From Acinetobacter cumulans (GTDB lineage: Bacteria > Pseudomonadota > Gammaproteobacteria > Pseudomonadales > Moraxellaceae), in the NCBI RefSeq assembly GCF_003024525.3, contig NZ_CP035934.2, positions 1,054,001 to 1,118,000 of the forward strand: a stretch of 64,000 nucleotides of DNA, given 5' to 3'. Below the pieces are notes generated by a model. It was not told the DNA's origin. It saw nothing but the letters and a program-made list of their open reading frames with translations, and searched no databases. Below, in pieces: positions 54,570 through 63,535 of this stretch. Each line of letters opens with the position of its first letter. Position 1 is the stretch's first letter. Made by a program: the position numbers and the translations under genes.

Positions 54570-56021
54570 TTAACGAATGTAGTGTGTATTGGGTTGATTG
54601 ATAAAGCTTTGAAACTGCTGTATTGAGCCGTGGCTTTGTAATAATGTTGCCAATGACATGACATATTTAAAAGCATTCAATGCTGTTTCGGCTTTTAAGC
54701 CGTTAAGTGTATTTTGCGCATCAATCACTTGGGTCGCCGTACCCATATCTTCTTTGAATGATAATTGCTGTATGCGTAGGTTCTCTTGAGCTGCCTTTAT
54801 ATTTTGTTGTAGCAGCGCATCACTTTGCTGTGCAGTTTGTGCCTCGCTAAATGCGCTAAAAATTGTATTTTCAATTTCTTGCTTGGTTCGTGCAGTTAAT
54901 AGTTCAGAGGCATAACGTTGTAATTCGGCAGCTTGCACATTTTTGTTTTTATCGATACCTGAAAATAGATTGTATTTGGCACCGACACCCACAATCCAGT
55001 TTTGATTGCTGTCTAGGCTGTATTCACCAAAGGCAAATACATTCGGCTTTTTGCTTGCCTGTTGAACTTTTACATTGGCATTGGCTAGTGCAGTGTCCAT
55101 CTGCATTTTTTGTATGAGTGTGGATTCATTCGCAAAACTGTCTAGCCACTGTTGTAGCGCACGTTGCGGTTGGGTGTTAATAAACAGTGGCGTGGTTAAA
55201 TCGTTAATTTGGCTATGGTGTAAAAGATTATTCAGCTTAAATAAGCTGGCTTGGTATTGTGCTTGGCTATTATTGACAGAACGTGTTGCATTATTTTGAG
55301 CCACTTCAAATTGCATGCGCTGACCTTTACTAATAAAGCCTTGGCGTTCTAATTTAAGTGCATTTTGGTAGTGGAGTTGCATCGCGCTGAGATTGGATTG
55401 GCTACTGGCCAATAATTGTTTTTGTAGTTGAGCATTAAAATAGGCTTGGATTAACTCAAAACGCTGTGTGTCTTGTTGTTGCTGCGTGGTTAATTCACTG
55501 CGCTGTGCTTTGATTTTAGCAACGTCTTTGGCGCTCTGGGTTAAGCCACCTGTGTAAAGAGGCATCATGACAGAGACAGAAGGACGAATCACTTGATCAT
55601 CCAATACAACCTGTGACGAATCTGGAATTAAACCAACACCATCATGGATAGGTTGTTTTAAGCTTTCTTTGAGTGGGTCTGCAATTGCACCTAAATTAAA
55701 CTCATCAATTTTGGCATTTAAGCCATTCGTTAGCGACTGCTCAAGGTTATTTTTAACGGCCCCTAAAGGCACGTCTAATTCATTATGAAAAGCGTATGCA
55801 CGTACGTTTAAATCTACGCGGGGTAAGCCAATGCCTTTAATGGCTTCAGCTTCTAGTTGTGAGGCTTGTTGTAATGCTAAATTGGCTTGATTACTGTAGG
55901 AGTTGTTGAGTAAATCAATCTCGGCTTGTTGAAAACTCATACTTTGTGCTGTGCAGAATGGACTTGCCAGCAACGTGCAAACTAGCATTGTACATTTTGT
56001 TGCGCTATTCATTTTTATCAT
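54570..56021 (-). CDS. TolC-family outer-membrane efflux protein
   Basis: This outer-membrane channel protein of 483 residues starts at ATG 56021, which gives a signal peptide (MIKMNSATKCTMLVCTLLA... ending CTA-QS). Repeated long helices and the OEP-family segments VSVMMPLYTGGLTQSAKDVAK and SLDSNQNWIVGVGAKYNLF mark it as TolC-like, with the two-fold repeat at about residues 60-260 and 290-470. It is the first gene of the export operon, 6-18 bases before the adaptor gene. Confidence 0.9.
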   Translation of the reverse strand: MIKMNSATKCTMLVCTLLASPFCTAQSMSFQQAEIDLLNNSYSNQANLALQQASQLEAEAIKGIGLPRVDLNVRAYAFHNELDVPLGAVKNNLEQSLTNGLNAKIDEFNLGAIADPLKESLKQPIHDGVGLIPDSSQVVLDDQVIRPSVSVMMPLYTGGLTQSAKDVAKIKAQRSELTTQQQQDTQRFELIQAYFNAQLQKQLLASSQSNLSAMQLHYQNALKLERQGFISKGQRMQFEVAQNNATRSVNNSQAQYQASLFKLNNLLHHSQINDLTTPLFINTQPQRALQQWLDSFANESTLIQKMQMDTALANANVKVQQASKKPNVFAFGEYSLDSNQNWIVGVGAKYNLFSGIDKNKNVQAAELQRYASELLTARTKQEIENTIFSAFSEAQTAQQSDALLQQNIKAAQENLRIQQLSFKEDMGTATQVIDAQNTLNGLKAETALNAFKYVMSLATLLQSHGSIQQFQSFINQPNTHYIR

Positions 56022-56533
56022 TGTATTGAGGCATAAATCTGCACTATTGAAATGTACGAAATATTTTAACATTCAATCGATTCTCCGTATTTTCAACTGC
56101 AGTATAAAACAAAGAACAGCTTAATTCGCACCGCATGCATATCAATTTTTTAATTCTGTTTGAAATATATACTTTATTTAGCTTGAGTATAAGCTGAAAA
56201 TTGGACGCAAAACAGTATGAAGCTTAAGGAAAATTTTGCGCAATTGAAAAGGCATAGCTCACACATGAAGGTGACCTCAGTCGGTTTAAATTGGGGTAGG
56301 CATTTAGGTAATAGATCGAATGAAATTCAATCCAGCAAAAAATTGAATGATCTTGTATGTGTAGGTTAGGAAATATTATTAGTAAAACTCACAAAAAGAT
56401 CAGCGCCTTATTGAAGTTTTAGCTTTAAATGTCCGACAGCATTGAAATTTTTTCAACTTAATTTACTGCAAGCACAGGCTATCTGTGGTTAAATGCCATC
56501 ATTTTATTGTGTTTCACTTTGAAAGGAAAAATC
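56022..56533. other. Divergent intergenic region between export operon and serC
   Basis: No gene was recognised in these 512 bases. The stretch is AT-rich and must contain promoters for the export operon and for serC. The missing ABC ATPase gene is not here. Confidence 0.6.
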
Positions 56534-57613
56534 ATGCGCGCGTACAACTTCTGTGCTGGTCCTGCTGCATTACCTACTGCCGTTTTAGAAAAAGCTCAAG
56601 CTGAGATGCTCGATTGGCAAGGCAAGGGTCTTTCGATCATGGAAATGAGCCACCGTAGTGCGGACTATGTTGCTGTTGCTGAAAAAGCAGAAGCAGACTT
56701 ACGCAAGCTCATGAATATTCCAGAGAACTACAAAGTATTGTTCTTACAAGGTGGTGCATCATTGCAGTTTTCTGCAATTCCACTGAATCTATTGGGTAAA
56801 AACAGCAAAGCTGATTATATCCATACAGGGATTTGGTCTGAAAAAGCACTCAAAGAAGCACAGCGCTATGGCGACATTAATGTTGTTGAAGCGGGTACAA
56901 CTGTAGACGGTAAGCTTGCAATTAAAGACCAAAGTGAATGGAATTTATCTGCAGATGCTGCTTATGTACACTATGCAGACAATGAAACGATTGGTGGTAT
57001 TCAATTCGCGAATATTCCAGAAACTGATAAACCTTTGGTTGCGGATTTATCTTCAAGTATTTTGTCTGCACCAATTGATGTCAGCAAGTTCGGTCTAATT
57101 TACGCTGGTGCGCAAAAGAATATTGGCCCAGCTGGCTTAACAATCGTTATTGTTCGTGATGATTTGTTAGATCAAGCAAAAGCTGAAATTCCAAGTATTT
57201 TGAAATATTCTGCACAAGCAAAAAATGATTCTATGGTGAATACGCCATCAACTTATGCATGGTACTTATCAGGTTTAGTTTTTGAATGGTTACTTGCACA
57301 AGGTGGTGTAGAAGCCATTCATAAAGCCAATCTTGCAAAAGCTGAACTGCTTTATAGCTATATTGATTCAAGCGACTTTTATGCAAATCCAATTGCTAAA
57401 GAAAACCGTTCAATTATGAATGTACCATTTACTTTGGCTAAGCCTGAGCTTGAAAAACAGTTCTTGAAAGAAGCTGAAGAACATCACTTACTTAATTTGG
57501 CGGGTCACCGTTCAGTAGGTGGTATGCGTGCGAGCATTTACAATGCTGTACCGCTTGAAGGCGTACAAGCTTTGGTTGACTTTATGGATGATTTTGCAAA
57601 ACGTAATGCATAA
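56534..57613 (+). CDS. serC: Phosphoserine aminotransferase SerC
   Basis: SerC makes phosphoserine from 3-phosphohydroxypyruvate for serine synthesis and also acts in pyridoxal-phosphate synthesis, the step after PdxB (gene at 10792). The 359-residue PLP enzyme starts [14 protein letters not shown], has [20 protein letters not shown], PLp-lysine in [12 protein letters not shown] (near residue 196) and the C-terminal [15 protein letters not shown]. The ATG at 56534 has AAAGGAAA upstream; an ATG nine codons earlier is rejected. Confidence 0.97.
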   Translation: MRAYNFCAGPAALPTAVLEKAQAEMLDWQGKGLSIMEMSHRSADYVAVAEKAEADLRKLMNIPENYKVLFLQGGASLQFSAIPLNLLGKNSKADYIHTGIWSEKALKEAQRYGDINVVEAGTTVDGKLAIKDQSEWNLSADAAYVHYADNETIGGIQFANIPETDKPLVADLSSSILSAPIDVSKFGLIYAGAQKNIGPAGLTIVIVRDDLLDQAKAEIPSILKYSAQAKNDSMVNTPSTYAWYLSGLVFEWLLAQGGVEAIHKANLAKAELLYSYIDSSDFYANPIAKENRSIMNVPFTLAKPELEKQFLKEAEEHHLLNLAGHRSVGGMRASIYNAVPLEGVQALVDFMDDFAKRNA

Positions 57614-57623
57614 TTTCTGTAGC

Positions 57624-57657
57624 GAAAAAAGCCCATCAAATTGATGGGCTTTTTTTG
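57624..57657. terminator. Bidirectional terminator after serC
   Basis: The stem AAAGCCCATCAA / TTGATGGGCTTT has A- and T-run flanks and lies between serC and the small minus-strand gene. Confidence 0.9.
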
Positions 57658-57671
57658 TATTTGTTTGGAAA

Positions 57672-57812
57672 TTAAAGAATAAATGTATGCAAAATATATG
57701 CGCACATCAACATGCCTAATGCAAAAAATAGACATGACATTCCATCGACTTGGTATCGAGAATTCAGTTGGTGTTCGACGCTCTGAATATTTTCTTCTTG
57801 CACGATTTTCAT
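57672..57812 (-). CDS. 46-residue single-helix membrane peptide
   Basis: This short gene is not recognised as any named family. It encodes 46 residues: a polar N-terminal half (MKIVQEENIQSVEHQLNSRY) and one strong membrane helix (MSCLFFALGMLMCAYILHTF) that ends three residues before the stop. GGAAAA lies 11 bases before the ATG. The gene ends convergently with serC at a bidirectional terminator, which supports a real transcript. The length and lack of a known family keep this tentative. Confidence 0.55.
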   Translation of the reverse strand: MKIVQEENIQSVEHQLNSRYQVDGMSCLFFALGMLMCAYILHTFIL

Positions 57813-58211
57813 AGATATTTATTTTCCGATCTATTTATCGTTAATTCCTATTTCAAGATTGCATTTTTAGCACAAATAATTGATTAAATAAAGTACTAAT
57901 CTCAATTAAATAACACAATGCTTTTATTTTATTAGTCCAAGGATGAGCATCTACATTAAGCAACGTATTTTTAAGGCTATTTCTATTTCTTGCAGGCATT
58001 TTATGATTATATCGGTATATTTTTTGTGATTTATTTAAGATAGTTTTTGAATTTAAAATTGTGGATAAGTGTATTTTAAAATGAATTTAAAAAGCATTAA
58101 TAAATCTAAAACTGTGGGTAATTCTATTTAATTAAAGTTTTATGACCAGCATGTTGCTTAAAAATTAATGAAATAAAATCAATGGAATATCTTTAAATAA
58201 TTGATTTTAAT
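57813..58211. other. AT-rich intergenic region with a DnaA box
   Basis: There is no convincing gene in these 400 bases. They contain a perfect DnaA box (TGTGGATAA at 58060-58068) and many A/T runs. A 28-codon frame at about 57943 was judged too short to call. Confidence 0.5.
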
Positions 58212-58240
58212 TAAATAAAAATCCCTGCATGTGCAGGGAT
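58212..58240 (-). terminator. Terminator of hypothetical gene
   Basis: The stem ATCCCTGCA / TGCAGGGAT is followed on the minus strand by TTTTTATTTAA. Confidence 0.85.
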
Positions 58241-58279
58241 GATTGTTTTTTACTTTTGAAGCGAAGTCGTTACTGAGGA

Positions 58280-59209
58280 CTAAGCTTTGCTATAAATATT
58301 CGCTTGTAGCCAAACGTTACCACGAATAAATTGACCAATTTGAAAATCTTTAAAATTCGCATCACGGGTAGCAATACGCATCAATACTGCAGGCTGGTTT
58401 TCCTCATGAATGAGCGTAACATCATAGAGTGTGTAGCTTTGTTGCATAAATTGCATTTCAGTTTTACCTACAATACTGCCTTGGAACCACGCCTCATCTT
58501 CTTGACCGAGTGTTTCGCCGTATAGGTAAGCAACCATTTTAGAAAAGTTAACAGTAACAGGCGCTTTGTCATCTTCAGATTGAGGCTCCCAAGCATCGAG
58601 CAAGTCTTGTAAGTTTTCTGGCGCCACACCATTATGCTGTGCCAAAATGTCATTTAAAGCACGGTGATGTTTAATTGAAGCAGGATCATCAACCACCAAT
58701 TGCTCTTGTTCAGCAACGGCTTCTAATTGATATGCCCATGCATTTAACTGTACTGCATAATTTTGTGCTTTGTCATAGTGTGCAGAATTTACGCTATATA
58801 AATTATCAAAAGCATAGACCACGCTATTGCCACCAACATTGAGTTGTAAGACCGCTTGTGTATTGGTTGTGCAACGAATAATCCGTTCGACTTTGGCCGT
58901 AACTTTATACGGGCTATCAAAGCATGGAAATGCGGTTTTTACTGCTTTGGGTTTATTGTTTTCTACAGCAATCACTTGGGAGAGTTGCACAGATGCTTTA
59001 TTTGGCCCTTGAATGAGCCATGTCGTCGCATCCATATCACATTCAGCAGTACAAAGCCCCATAGGCATAATGGGTTGATCAAGCGCTTGGCCTAACCATT
59101 TTGGTACGTCTGAGGCAGGTTGATCTGTCAGCAGGGACCAATGTTCAATATGACTACCGAAGTTTTGGTCTTCAATGGTGATAATTTCTGGTCTATTTTG
59201 ATTTTTCAT
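58280..59209 (-). CDS. Hypothetical protein
   Basis: I do not recognise this family. The 309-residue soluble protein has no signal peptide or helix-rich membrane part. It looks strand-rich, with two likely barrel-like parts (AKVERIIRCTTNTQAVLQLNV near residue 105, and GKTEMQFMQQSYTLYDVTLIH near 250) joined by a helical, acidic middle. The ATG at 59209 is chosen; a GTG two codons earlier is in frame. Coding use is normal for the region, so it is probably a conserved Acinetobacter protein. Confidence 0.75.
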   Translation of the reverse strand: MKNQNRPEIITIEDQNFGSHIEHWSLLTDQPASDVPKWLGQALDQPIMPMGLCTAECDMDATTWLIQGPNKASVQLSQVIAVENNKPKAVKTAFPCFDSPYKVTAKVERIIRCTTNTQAVLQLNVGGNSVVYAFDNLYSVNSAHYDKAQNYAVQLNAWAYQLEAVAEQEQLVVDDPASIKHHRALNDILAQHNGVAPENLQDLLDAWEPQSEDDKAPVTVNFSKMVAYLYGETLGQEDEAWFQGSIVGKTEMQFMQQSYTLYDVTLIHEENQPAVLMRIATRDANFKDFQIGQFIRGNVWLQANIYSKA

Positions 59210-59513
59210 ATACACAATTGATGCTGGGTTGTTATCTATATATTAAATCGAGGGTTATTTTCAATTTTCAAGTCAAGTCATGAAAAAATCGCAATGAAAT
59301 AGTGCAAATTTTTAAGAATATGCCAAAAAACCTCTCAACTATGGCCCAATGGATTGGCAATAACTGCCATTTTTTAGATTCTTTCATTCATTTTATATAT
59401 GTAAATAAGTAGATTGATTTGAATTCTATGTGGTAAAACGTAGGGCTTTGGCATCGAGTTGTCATGCTTCTTTGCTACACTAGTTCTTTGTATTTTGTGT
59501 TGGAAGCGTTTTT
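59210..59513. other. Intergenic region with a small hairpin-plus-T-run
   Basis: There is no gene in these 304 bases. A TGGCA/TGCCA hairpin followed by six T residues lies at 59355-59375 with no plus-strand gene before it. It could end an unrecognised small RNA. Confidence 0.4.
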
Positions 59514-59984
59514 TTGTTGCCATTTAAACTTTGGGTAGATGCCGATGCATTACCTCGCATTCTTAGAGATGTCATTATTCGCGCATCTGACCGTTATCAA
59601 CTCGAAGTCACTTTTGTTGCCAATCAAAACGTGGGCATTACACCATCGGTACGGATTAATTCTATTCAGGTCATGAGTGGTGCGGATGCGGCCGATAAAG
59701 AAATTATCGATCGGATGAAAGAAAACGACATTGTGATGACGCAAGATATTCCACTGGCAGCGCAAGTGATTGAAAAAGGCGGGATTGCTATTCATCCACG
59801 TGGTGAAATTTACACAATAGCCAATGTGAAAGCCCGCCTTCATCTGCGTGATTTTATGGACACATTACGTGGTGCAGGGGTGCAAACAGGTGGGCCGCCA
59901 CCGATTTCAGAGCGAGACAAGCGTGAGTTTTCAAGTAGTTTAGACCAGACCATTATGAAACAAAAACGTAAGACCTCGGTATAA
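59514..59984 (+). CDS. YaiI/YqxD family protein (DUF188)
   Basis: This 156-residue protein is of the YaiI/YqxD family, which is related to PIN-like nucleases. It has [16 protein letters not shown] with the acidic pair near residue 8, [20 protein letters not shown], and [20 protein letters not shown] near residue 118. E. coli YaiI is 152 residues. The start is a TTG at 59514 or 59517, as no ATG lies nearby in frame; GGAAG is about 9 bases upstream. The biochemical role is unknown. The EamA transporter follows after 5 bases. Confidence 0.92.
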   Translation: MLPFKLWVDADALPRILRDVIIRASDRYQLEVTFVANQNVGITPSVRINSIQVMSGADAADKEIIDRMKENDIVMTQDIPLAAQVIEKGGIAIHPRGEIYTIANVKARLHLRDFMDTLRGAGVQTGGPPPISERDKREFSSSLDQTIMKQKRKTSV

Positions 59985-59989
59985 GCCCC

Positions 59990-60895
59990 ATGCCTTCAAA
60001 ACTCAATCTCATGTCCACCTATGTGCTATTGATCATCATTTGGGCCACAACGCCCTTGGCGATTGTATGGAGTGTGGAAGATATCAACCTATATTGGGCT
60101 TTAGCACTACGTTTTTTCTTAGCTTTGCCTTTAGCTGGTGTGTTATTGCTCCTTATGCGCCAAGCATTGCCTTATGACGCACGGTCCATACATAGTTATA
60201 TTGCTGGTTCATGTAGTTTTATTGGCTCGCAAATTTTTACGTATATGGCAACCAGTTATTTAAGCTCAGGCATTATTGCCTTAATGTTTGGTTTAGCTCC
60301 GATTATTACTGGGTTGATTGGTCATTTTGTTTTTCGTATGCATTTGCATCGTCTGCAATGGTTTGGTATGTGTATTGCAGTATGTGGCCTTGGAATTATC
60401 TGTATGGGTGGTAGTGGTCAGCATGTACAGCCTATAGGTATATTACTCATGCTTATGAGTGTGCTGATTTATTGTGCATCTATATTTTGGGTAAAAAAAG
60501 TCAATGCGCCTCTGAATCCAATAGCCCAAGCAACGGGCTCTATTTTAATTTCTTCGCTCATTGCATTATGTATGGTGCCTTTTATTTGGGCAGATTTCCC
60601 CACTCAGATGCCTTCCACTAAGTCAGTGTTGGCCTTGTTATATGCTGTGATTATGGCGTCGCTGATTGCAATGTTCTGCTATTTTAAATTGGTGCAAAAT
60701 ATTAAAGCGACGACATTGTCTTTAACCACAGTGATGACGCCCATGTTAGCGATTGTGGTGGGGGCAGTATTCAACCATGAAAAATTAACATTGTTGGTAT
60801 TGTGCGGTACTGCAGTTTTACTTTTTGGGTTATGTGTTTATTTTTATAAAGATTTTAGGGCGAATCGAACGCTCGCCCACAACCTGAAAAAATAA
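59990..60895 (+). CDS. EamA/DMT family transporter
   Basis: This 301-residue inner-membrane protein has ten helices in two EamA repeats (about residues 8-135 and 148-288). Marker segments are LLIIIWATTPLAIVWSVEDI, GIIALMFGLAPIITGLIGHF and LTTVMTPMLAIVVGAVFNHE. DMT proteins export or import metabolites; the substrate is unknown. It is probably cotranscribed with the YaiI-family gene. The downstream PilZ gene is convergent, 5 bases away, and no terminator is visible. Confidence 0.92.
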   Translation: MPSKLNLMSTYVLLIIIWATTPLAIVWSVEDINLYWALALRFFLALPLAGVLLLLMRQALPYDARSIHSYIAGSCSFIGSQIFTYMATSYLSSGIIALMFGLAPIITGLIGHFVFRMHLHRLQWFGMCIAVCGLGIICMGGSGQHVQPIGILLMLMSVLIYCASIFWVKKVNAPLNPIAQATGSILISSLIALCMVPFIWADFPTQMPSTKSVLALLYAVIMASLIAMFCYFKLVQNIKATTLSLTTVMTPMLAIVVGAVFNHEKLTLLVLCGTAVLLFGLCVYFYKDFRANRTLAHNLKK

Positions 60896-60900
60896 AGACC

Positions 60901-61470
60901 TCAGTTTTTACTTTGTGTGAGTTCTACACATTCTGCAATTTTTACACGGTCTTGCGGGTGTAAAGTAATAAAGTATGCACCCGTACGATATTTCCCATTT
61001 TCTTCCTGACGGCTATAAACTACATGCGCTGTCGCTGCAATATGGAAGAAATTTTCAGGATGACTGAGCGTCATGTGTAAATAAGTGCCTTCCATGATTG
61101 GACGGTCGCTAAAAAAGCTTAAACCTGTTTCTGAAAAATTCACATGCTCAGGTACTGGTAACATGCTTTGTACAATTGCGTCGTATAAAGAGCCCGTAAT
61201 CAGGTTTAACTTTTGGTTGAATAAGGATAATATTCGAGAAATTTGTTGATCTTTTTCAGCTAATTGTTCTAATTCGTAGTTGAGCGCATGATCAAATTGA
61301 TCTAACTCTGCAAGTAGTAGAAAATAGCGCGGCAAGATAAAATTAGGATCGTAAGGATCATTTAGCGCAACCTCATCAGAAATGATCTGATAGTTAATGC
61401 GCAAGGCAGCATCGATACGAGACATTACGCGACGTTCCGTTAAACCGCTTTGATGCTGTACATTTTCCAT
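60901..61470 (-). CDS. PilZ domain protein
   Basis: This 189-residue cytoplasmic protein ends in a PilZ domain, the usual c-di-GMP receptor (about residues 95-180; VNFSETGLSFFSDRPIMEGTYLHMTLS, HVVYSRQEENGKYRTGAYF). The N-terminal half is helical (LDQFDHALNYELEQLAEKDQQISRILSLF). The c-di-GMP RxxxR motif of the N-terminal loop is represented only by ERRVMSRIDA at residues 12-21, which does fit R-x-x-x-R. It may respond to c-di-GMP set by enzymes such as the EAL protein at 17228. It is divergent from the Lol permease gene. Confidence 0.85.
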   Translation of the reverse strand: MENVQHQSGLTERRVMSRIDAALRINYQIISDEVALNDPYDPNFILPRYFLLLAELDQFDHALNYELEQLAEKDQQISRILSLFNQKLNLITGSLYDAIVQSMLPVPEHVNFSETGLSFFSDRPIMEGTYLHMTLSHPENFFHIAATAHVVYSRQEENGKYRTGAYFITLHPQDRVKIAECVELTQSKN

Positions 61471-61497
61471 AATTAAATTACCTCGGACTAGATGGTT

Positions 61498-62733
61498 ATG
61501 TTTAAACCGATCTCGCTATATATTGGGTTGAGGTACACTCGCGCACGGCGCAGTAACCACTTCATTTCTTTTATTGCTTTGGTTTCTATGATCGGCCTCA
61601 CGTTAGGTGTGGCTGTGCTCATTACGGTCCTTTCCGTAATGAATGGGTTTGACCGTGAGTTGAAAAACCGTGTTTTGGGAATGATACCTCAAGCCACTGT
61701 TTCATCAACACAAATTTTAACAAATTGGCCCGATCTTGCAAAGAAAATTGAGCATCATTCCCATGTTCAAGGTGTTGCACCTTTTACACAATTGCAGGGA
61801 ATGCTGACAGCACAAGGCCAAGTTGCTGGTATTATGGTCAATGGTATTGAACCAAAGTATGAGAAAAAAGTCTCAATTATCCAAGATCACATGATCGCTG
61901 GTAGCCTAGATAAACTTAAGCAAGGTGAGTTTGGTATTGTGCTGGGTAAGCAAATGACTGACGCTTTAGGTTTGGGCTTAAATGACAGTATTACCTTGGT
62001 ATTGCCTGAAGCAACCCCGTCGCCTGCAGGGGTTGTACCTCGCTTTAAGCGTTTTAAAGTGGTGGGGATTTTTAGTATTGGTGCCGAAGTCGATTCTATG
62101 ATGGGCTATATTGCCTTAAATGACGCATCTACTTTATTGCGCCTACCAGATGGTGCGCAAGGCATACGAATGAAGTTGGACGACATTTTTATGGCGCCAC
62201 AAGTTTCACAAGAAATTGTGCGTGAGTTACCTGCAAACTTCTATGCTTCGGATTGGACGTATACTCACGGGAATTTGTTTAGCGCGATTCAAATGGAAAA
62301 AGCCATGGTGAGTCTGCTTTTGTTCCTAATTGTCTTGGTTGCTGCGTTTAATATTGTTTCTTCATTGGTGATGGTCGTTACGGATAAAAAATCAGATATT
62401 GCAATTTTACGTACCTTAGGTGCTTCACCGCGGACAATTACACGAATCTTTATGGTTCAAGGCACCATTATTGGGGTGATTGGTACGGTGTCTGGTGCAA
62501 TTTTGGGAATTATTGCAGCTTCAGGGATTAGTGGTTTTGTTGGTTGGTTAAATACAGCATTAGGCTTACACATGTTTGATGCCTACTTTATTAACTATTT
62601 ACCATCATATTTAAGATGGCAAGATGTGTGTTTAATCGTGGTGTTGTCATTGTTGTTGAGTTTCTTGGCAACGATTTACCCTGCAATGCGTGCAGCTAAA
62701 ATTCAACCTGCGGAGGCATTGCGTTATGAGTAA
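61498..62733 (+). CDS. lolC: Lipoprotein-releasing permease LolC/LolF-type
   Basis: This inner-membrane permease releases mature lipoproteins to the periplasmic carrier LolA. The 411-residue protein starts MFKPISLYIGLRYTRAR, has LTLGVAVLITVLSVMNGFDREL near residue 37, a large periplasmic domain (about 50-265) and three C-terminal helices with PAMRAAKIQPAEALRYE at the end. lolD follows and then comEC, with no second permease. This suggests a LolF-type homodimer rather than LolC plus LolE. ATG 61498 matches the family start; ATG 61492 is also in frame. Confidence 0.93.
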   Translation: MFKPISLYIGLRYTRARRSNHFISFIALVSMIGLTLGVAVLITVLSVMNGFDRELKNRVLGMIPQATVSSTQILTNWPDLAKKIEHHSHVQGVAPFTQLQGMLTAQGQVAGIMVNGIEPKYEKKVSIIQDHMIAGSLDKLKQGEFGIVLGKQMTDALGLGLNDSITLVLPEATPSPAGVVPRFKRFKVVGIFSIGAEVDSMMGYIALNDASTLLRLPDGAQGIRMKLDDIFMAPQVSQEIVRELPANFYASDWTYTHGNLFSAIQMEKAMVSLLLFLIVLVAAFNIVSSLVMVVTDKKSDIAILRTLGASPRTITRIFMVQGTIIGVIGTVSGAILGIIAASGISGFVGWLNTALGLHMFDAYFINYLPSYLRWQDVCLIVVLSLLLSFLATIYPAMRAAKIQPAEALRYE

Positions 62734-63409
62734 TGTAGTTTTAGATGCGCAAAATATCAGTAAGTCATTTACCGATGGTAAAACAACTGTTGATGTGATT
62801 CGTAATTTGTCGCTTCAGGTTAAAACAGGCGAGTTTATTTCGATTGTGGGTTCGAGTGGCTCAGGTAAAAGTACATTGCTTCATGTTTTGGGTGGCCTAG
62901 ATCGCCCAACAACGGGGCAGGTATTTGTACAGGGACGCCGTTTTGATAATTTGGGTGAGGCTGAGCGCGGTTATATCCGTAATGAACATTTAGGCTTTGT
63001 TTATCAATTTCATCATTTATTGCCTGAATTTAGCGCTTTAGAAAATGTAGCGATGCCATTGATGCTTCGCAAAGGTACGAATTTTAAAGAAGTAAATCAG
63101 CAAGCTGAGTATTTGCTTGAGCGTGTGGGATTATCGCATCGTTTAACCCATAAACCAGGCGAATTATCAGGTGGTGAGCGTCAGCGTGTGGCTTTGGCTC
63201 GCGCTTTAGTGACCAAACCCAAACTGATGATGGCAGATGAGCCAACGGGTAACCTTGACCGTAAAACTGCGGTGAAAATTTTTGAGTTACTTTCGGAGCT
63301 ACGTCAAGAATTTAATATGGCGATGCTGATTGTGACGCATGACGAGCAATTGGCAAAATCCGCAGATGCTGTTTTGCACATGCAAGATGGTGTTTGGGTC
63401 GATCACTGA
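62726..63409 (+). CDS. lolD: Lipoprotein-releasing ATPase LolD
   Basis: LolD is the ATPase of the lipoprotein release complex. The 227-residue ABC protein has Walker A GSSGSGKST (near residue 41), the LolD motif GFVYQFHHLLPEFSALENVAMP, the signature LSGGERQRVALARAL (near 146), Walker B LMMADEPTGNLD and the switch His in VTHDE. It overlaps the permease gene by 8 bases, and GGAGG lies 10 bases before its ATG. Confidence 0.97.
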   Translation: MSNVVLDAQNISKSFTDGKTTVDVIRNLSLQVKTGEFISIVGSSGSGKSTLLHVLGGLDRPTTGQVFVQGRRFDNLGEAERGYIRNEHLGFVYQFHHLLPEFSALENVAMPLMLRKGTNFKEVNQQAEYLLERVGLSHRLTHKPGELSGGERQRVALARALVTKPKLMMADEPTGNLDRKTAVKIFELLSELRQEFNMAMLIVTHDEQLAKSADAVLHMQDGVWVDH

Positions 63410-63467
63410 GTATCAATTGAGTGCTTGGTGTATAAGCATATTATTGGAATATTCCGCTATGAATTGA

Positions 63468-63489
63468 AGCTCACCTCGGTGGGCTTTAT
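63468..63489 (+). terminator. lolD terminator
   Basis: The stem AGCTCACC / GGTGGGCT (one G-U pair) has a TC loop and a short T-rich tail. Confidence 0.7.
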
Positions 63490-63535
63490 TATTGCCAGCA
63501 ATCATAAAATATTAGAATAAAAAATATGTTGCTTT

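Noticed and set aside
57943..58029. 28-codon frame with AAGG before its ATG, downstream of the 46-residue peptide gene
   Set aside because: It is too short, with no hydrophobic pattern or terminator of its own.
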